Below are positions 6,386 through 7,097 of a stretch of DNA of 7,097 nt, piece by piece. Made by a program: the position numbers and the translations under genes. The notes under the pieces were generated by a model, which was not told the origin of the DNA, did no database searches, and worked only from the letters and a program-made list of their open reading frames with translations. This DNA is from an uncultured Caulobacteraceae bacterium (GTDB lineage Bacteria; Pseudomonadota; Alphaproteobacteria; Caulobacterales; Caulobacteraceae), in assembly GCA_937910255.1 (NCBI GenBank), contig CALEOQ010000269.1, forward strand, positions 1-7,097. Direction: 5' to 3'. Position 1 is the stretch's first letter. Each line of letters opens with the position of its first letter.

Positions 6386-6901
6386 ATGATCAAAGGTCTC
6401 GACCCGATCCTTCATCGCTGGCGGCTTTCGGCCCTGGTCGCGTCGGCCGGCATGCTGGCCATCGCCCATGGATTCCAGACCTTTGGCGAGCTCGCCCCCT
6501 GCGCCCTGTGCCTGCGCCAGCGGGAGGTCTACTGGGTGGCCGTCGCGCTCGCCCTGGCCGGCATGATCCTCACCCGGCTGCAGGGGGGCGCAAGGTTCCG
6601 CCCCGCCTTCAATCTGGGCCTGGCCGTGGTCTTTGCGGTGGGATTTGGCGTCGCGGCCTATCACGCCGGCGCAGAGTGGAAGTGGTGGCCCGGTCCCTCG
6701 ACCTGCGCCTCGACCGGCGGGGCGGTCAGCCTTGAGGCCTTGTCGGGCCTGCTGGAAGGCGCCGCGGTCCGCGCCCCGGCCTGTGACCAGGCGCCCTGGG
6801 TGTTTGTCGGCCTGTCCATGGCCGGCTGGAACGCCTTGATCTCCCTGGCCCTGGCGGCGCTGAGCCTGGCGGCGGCGCTCTATGAGAGAGGCAAGCGATG
6901 A
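6386..6901 (+). CDS. dsbB: DsbB-family disulfide bond formation protein
   Basis: An inner-membrane thiol oxidase that reoxidises periplasmic DsbA and passes electrons to quinone. It has 171 residues, normal for DsbB. About four membrane helices are visible (roughly 14-33, 48-65, 76-93, 138-165). The first periplasmic loop has the CxxC pair C39/C42 in APCALCLRQREVYW, followed by the conserved QR dipeptide whose Arg (R45) helps quinone interaction. The second loop has YHAGAEWKWWPGPSTC, a strong family signature, with C107 and C133 as the second redox pair. The start at 6386 has only a weak Shine-Dalgarno (GGACTCC is adjacent), and I see no convincing promoter in the shared 173-nt intergenic region. 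The TGA overlaps the coq7 ATG as ATGA, so the two are probably co-translated. The partner DsbA is not in the window. Confidence 0.93.
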   Translation: MIKGLDPILHRWRLSALVASAGMLAIAHGFQTFGELAPCALCLRQREVYWVAVALALAGMILTRLQGGARFRPAFNLGLAVVFAVGFGVAAYHAGAEWKWWPGPSTCASTGGAVSLEALSGLLEGAAVRAPACDQAPWVFVGLSMAGWNALISLALAALSLAAALYERGKR

Positions 6902-6991
6902 GCGACAAGCCCATTCCCGCCCGTCCTGGGGCCGGAACCCTTGAAGCCCGGCTGGCGGAAATCCTGCGGGTGGATCACGCCGGCGAGCTGG
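6898..6991 (+). CDS. coq7: Demethoxyubiquinone hydroxylase Coq7, N-terminal fragment cut by adapter
   Basis: Coq7 is a membrane-associated di-iron hydroxylase that adds the last ring hydroxyl in ubiquinone synthesis. About 31 native residues are present. LAEILRVDHAGELE contains the family's first helix motif, RVDHAGE, whose Glu is a predicted iron ligand. The ATG at 6898 overlaps the dsbB stop (ATGA) and has AGAGG six nt upstream. The native sequence ends at 6991; everything after is TruSeq adapter, so the reading beyond codon 31 is artificial. The full protein would be about 170-200 residues. The truncation is technical, not a pseudogene. Identity rests on one short motif plus the position next to dsbB, an arrangement I recall from Caulobacter relatives. 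Confidence 0.8.
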
Positions 6992-7055
6992 AGATCGGAA
7001 GAGCACACGTCTGAACTCCAGTCACGTCGTAATCTCGTATGCCGTCTTCTGCTTG
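6992..7055 (+). other. Illumina TruSeq index adapter (sequencing contamination)
   Basis: AGATCGGAAGAGC begins at 6992 and continues through the standard TruSeq read-1 3' adapter to GTCAC at 7025. A 6-nt index GTCGTA occupies 7026-7031. The P7 flow-cell end, ATCTCGTATGCCG to GCTTG, fills 7032-7055. The match to the known adapter is exact as far as I can recall it. This is library oligonucleotide, not genome; the contig should be trimmed at 6991. Confidence 0.98.
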
Positions 7056-7097
7056 AGAAAAAAAAAAGAAACAAGTGCAGCCCATGTAGACTGCGAG
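7056..7097. other. Post-adapter poly-A read-off and unplaced tail
   Basis: Right after the adapter comes AG, ten A (7058-7067), then GAAA. Poly-A past the end of the adapter is typical of four-colour Illumina reads that run off a short insert. The remaining ~26 bases (7072-7097) match nothing I recognise and have no reading frame worth calling. They are probably noise or a misjoined read. Confidence 0.85.

Noticed and set aside
6338..7006. Open frame (222 codons) on the minus strand across dsbB and coq7
   Set aside because: It begins inside the adapter and runs antisense to dsbB, so its start is artificial and its body is a shadow.
7056..7071. A-rich run as a terminator tail or a poly(A) signal
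   Set aside because: It directly follows the P7 adapter end and is explained by sequencing past the molecule.
1..7097. CRISPR array, tRNA, rRNA, transposase or phage genes
   Set aside because: I saw no regularly spaced repeats, no cloverleaf or rRNA core sequence, and no integrase or transposase motif.

Overview
The window is strongly GC-rich, with tightly packed, overlapping genes. It reads as one contig from an alphaproteobacterium, most likely Caulobacteraceae (Caulobacter/Phenylobacterium-like). I infer this from gene content, the dsbB-coq7 pair and a palindromic repeat of a kind I associate with alphaproteobacteria; no search was run. Both contig edges look technically unsound. The left edge cuts through feoB and its first ~50 bases do not read like FeoB. 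The right edge runs from coq7 into an Illumina TruSeq index adapter (from 6992), a poly-A run and a short unplaced tail, so nothing after 6991 should be treated as biology.

Layout. 1-1066 (+): C-terminal half of the ferrous iron transporter FeoB. 1066-1113: an interrupted palindrome between convergent genes. 1133-6212 (-): a six-gene tyrosine/homogentisate catabolic operon, in transcription order hpd (4-hydroxyphenylpyruvate dioxygenase), a signal-peptide-bearing isoaspartyl peptidase/asparaginase, hmgA (homogentisate dioxygenase), an unrecognised 91-residue gene, a fumarylacetoacetase-family hydrolase and a MarR-family regulator. Four of the five junctions are overlaps or 12-nt gaps and the fifth is 22 nt, so transcription as one unit is very likely. 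6213-6385: divergent intergenic region with a perfect 7+7 bp inverted repeat over a candidate hpd -10 element. 6386-6901 (+): a DsbB-family thiol oxidase overlapping the start of coq7 (6898 onward), which is cut off by adapter.

How it works together. Hpd makes homogentisate, HmgA opens the ring to maleylacetoacetate, and the FAH-family enzyme releases fumarate and acetoacetate. The usual maleylacetoacetate isomerase is absent from the window. The terminal marR gene overlaps the hydrolase gene and probably encodes the repressor of its own operon, acting at the palindrome upstream of hpd. On the other strand DsbB passes electrons to quinone, and Coq7 belongs to ubiquinone synthesis.

I did not find a wholly new system. 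The points most worth following are the exported asparaginase-type hydrolase and the small unknown gene embedded in the tyrosine operon, the putative MarR operator, and the adapter-derived contig end.
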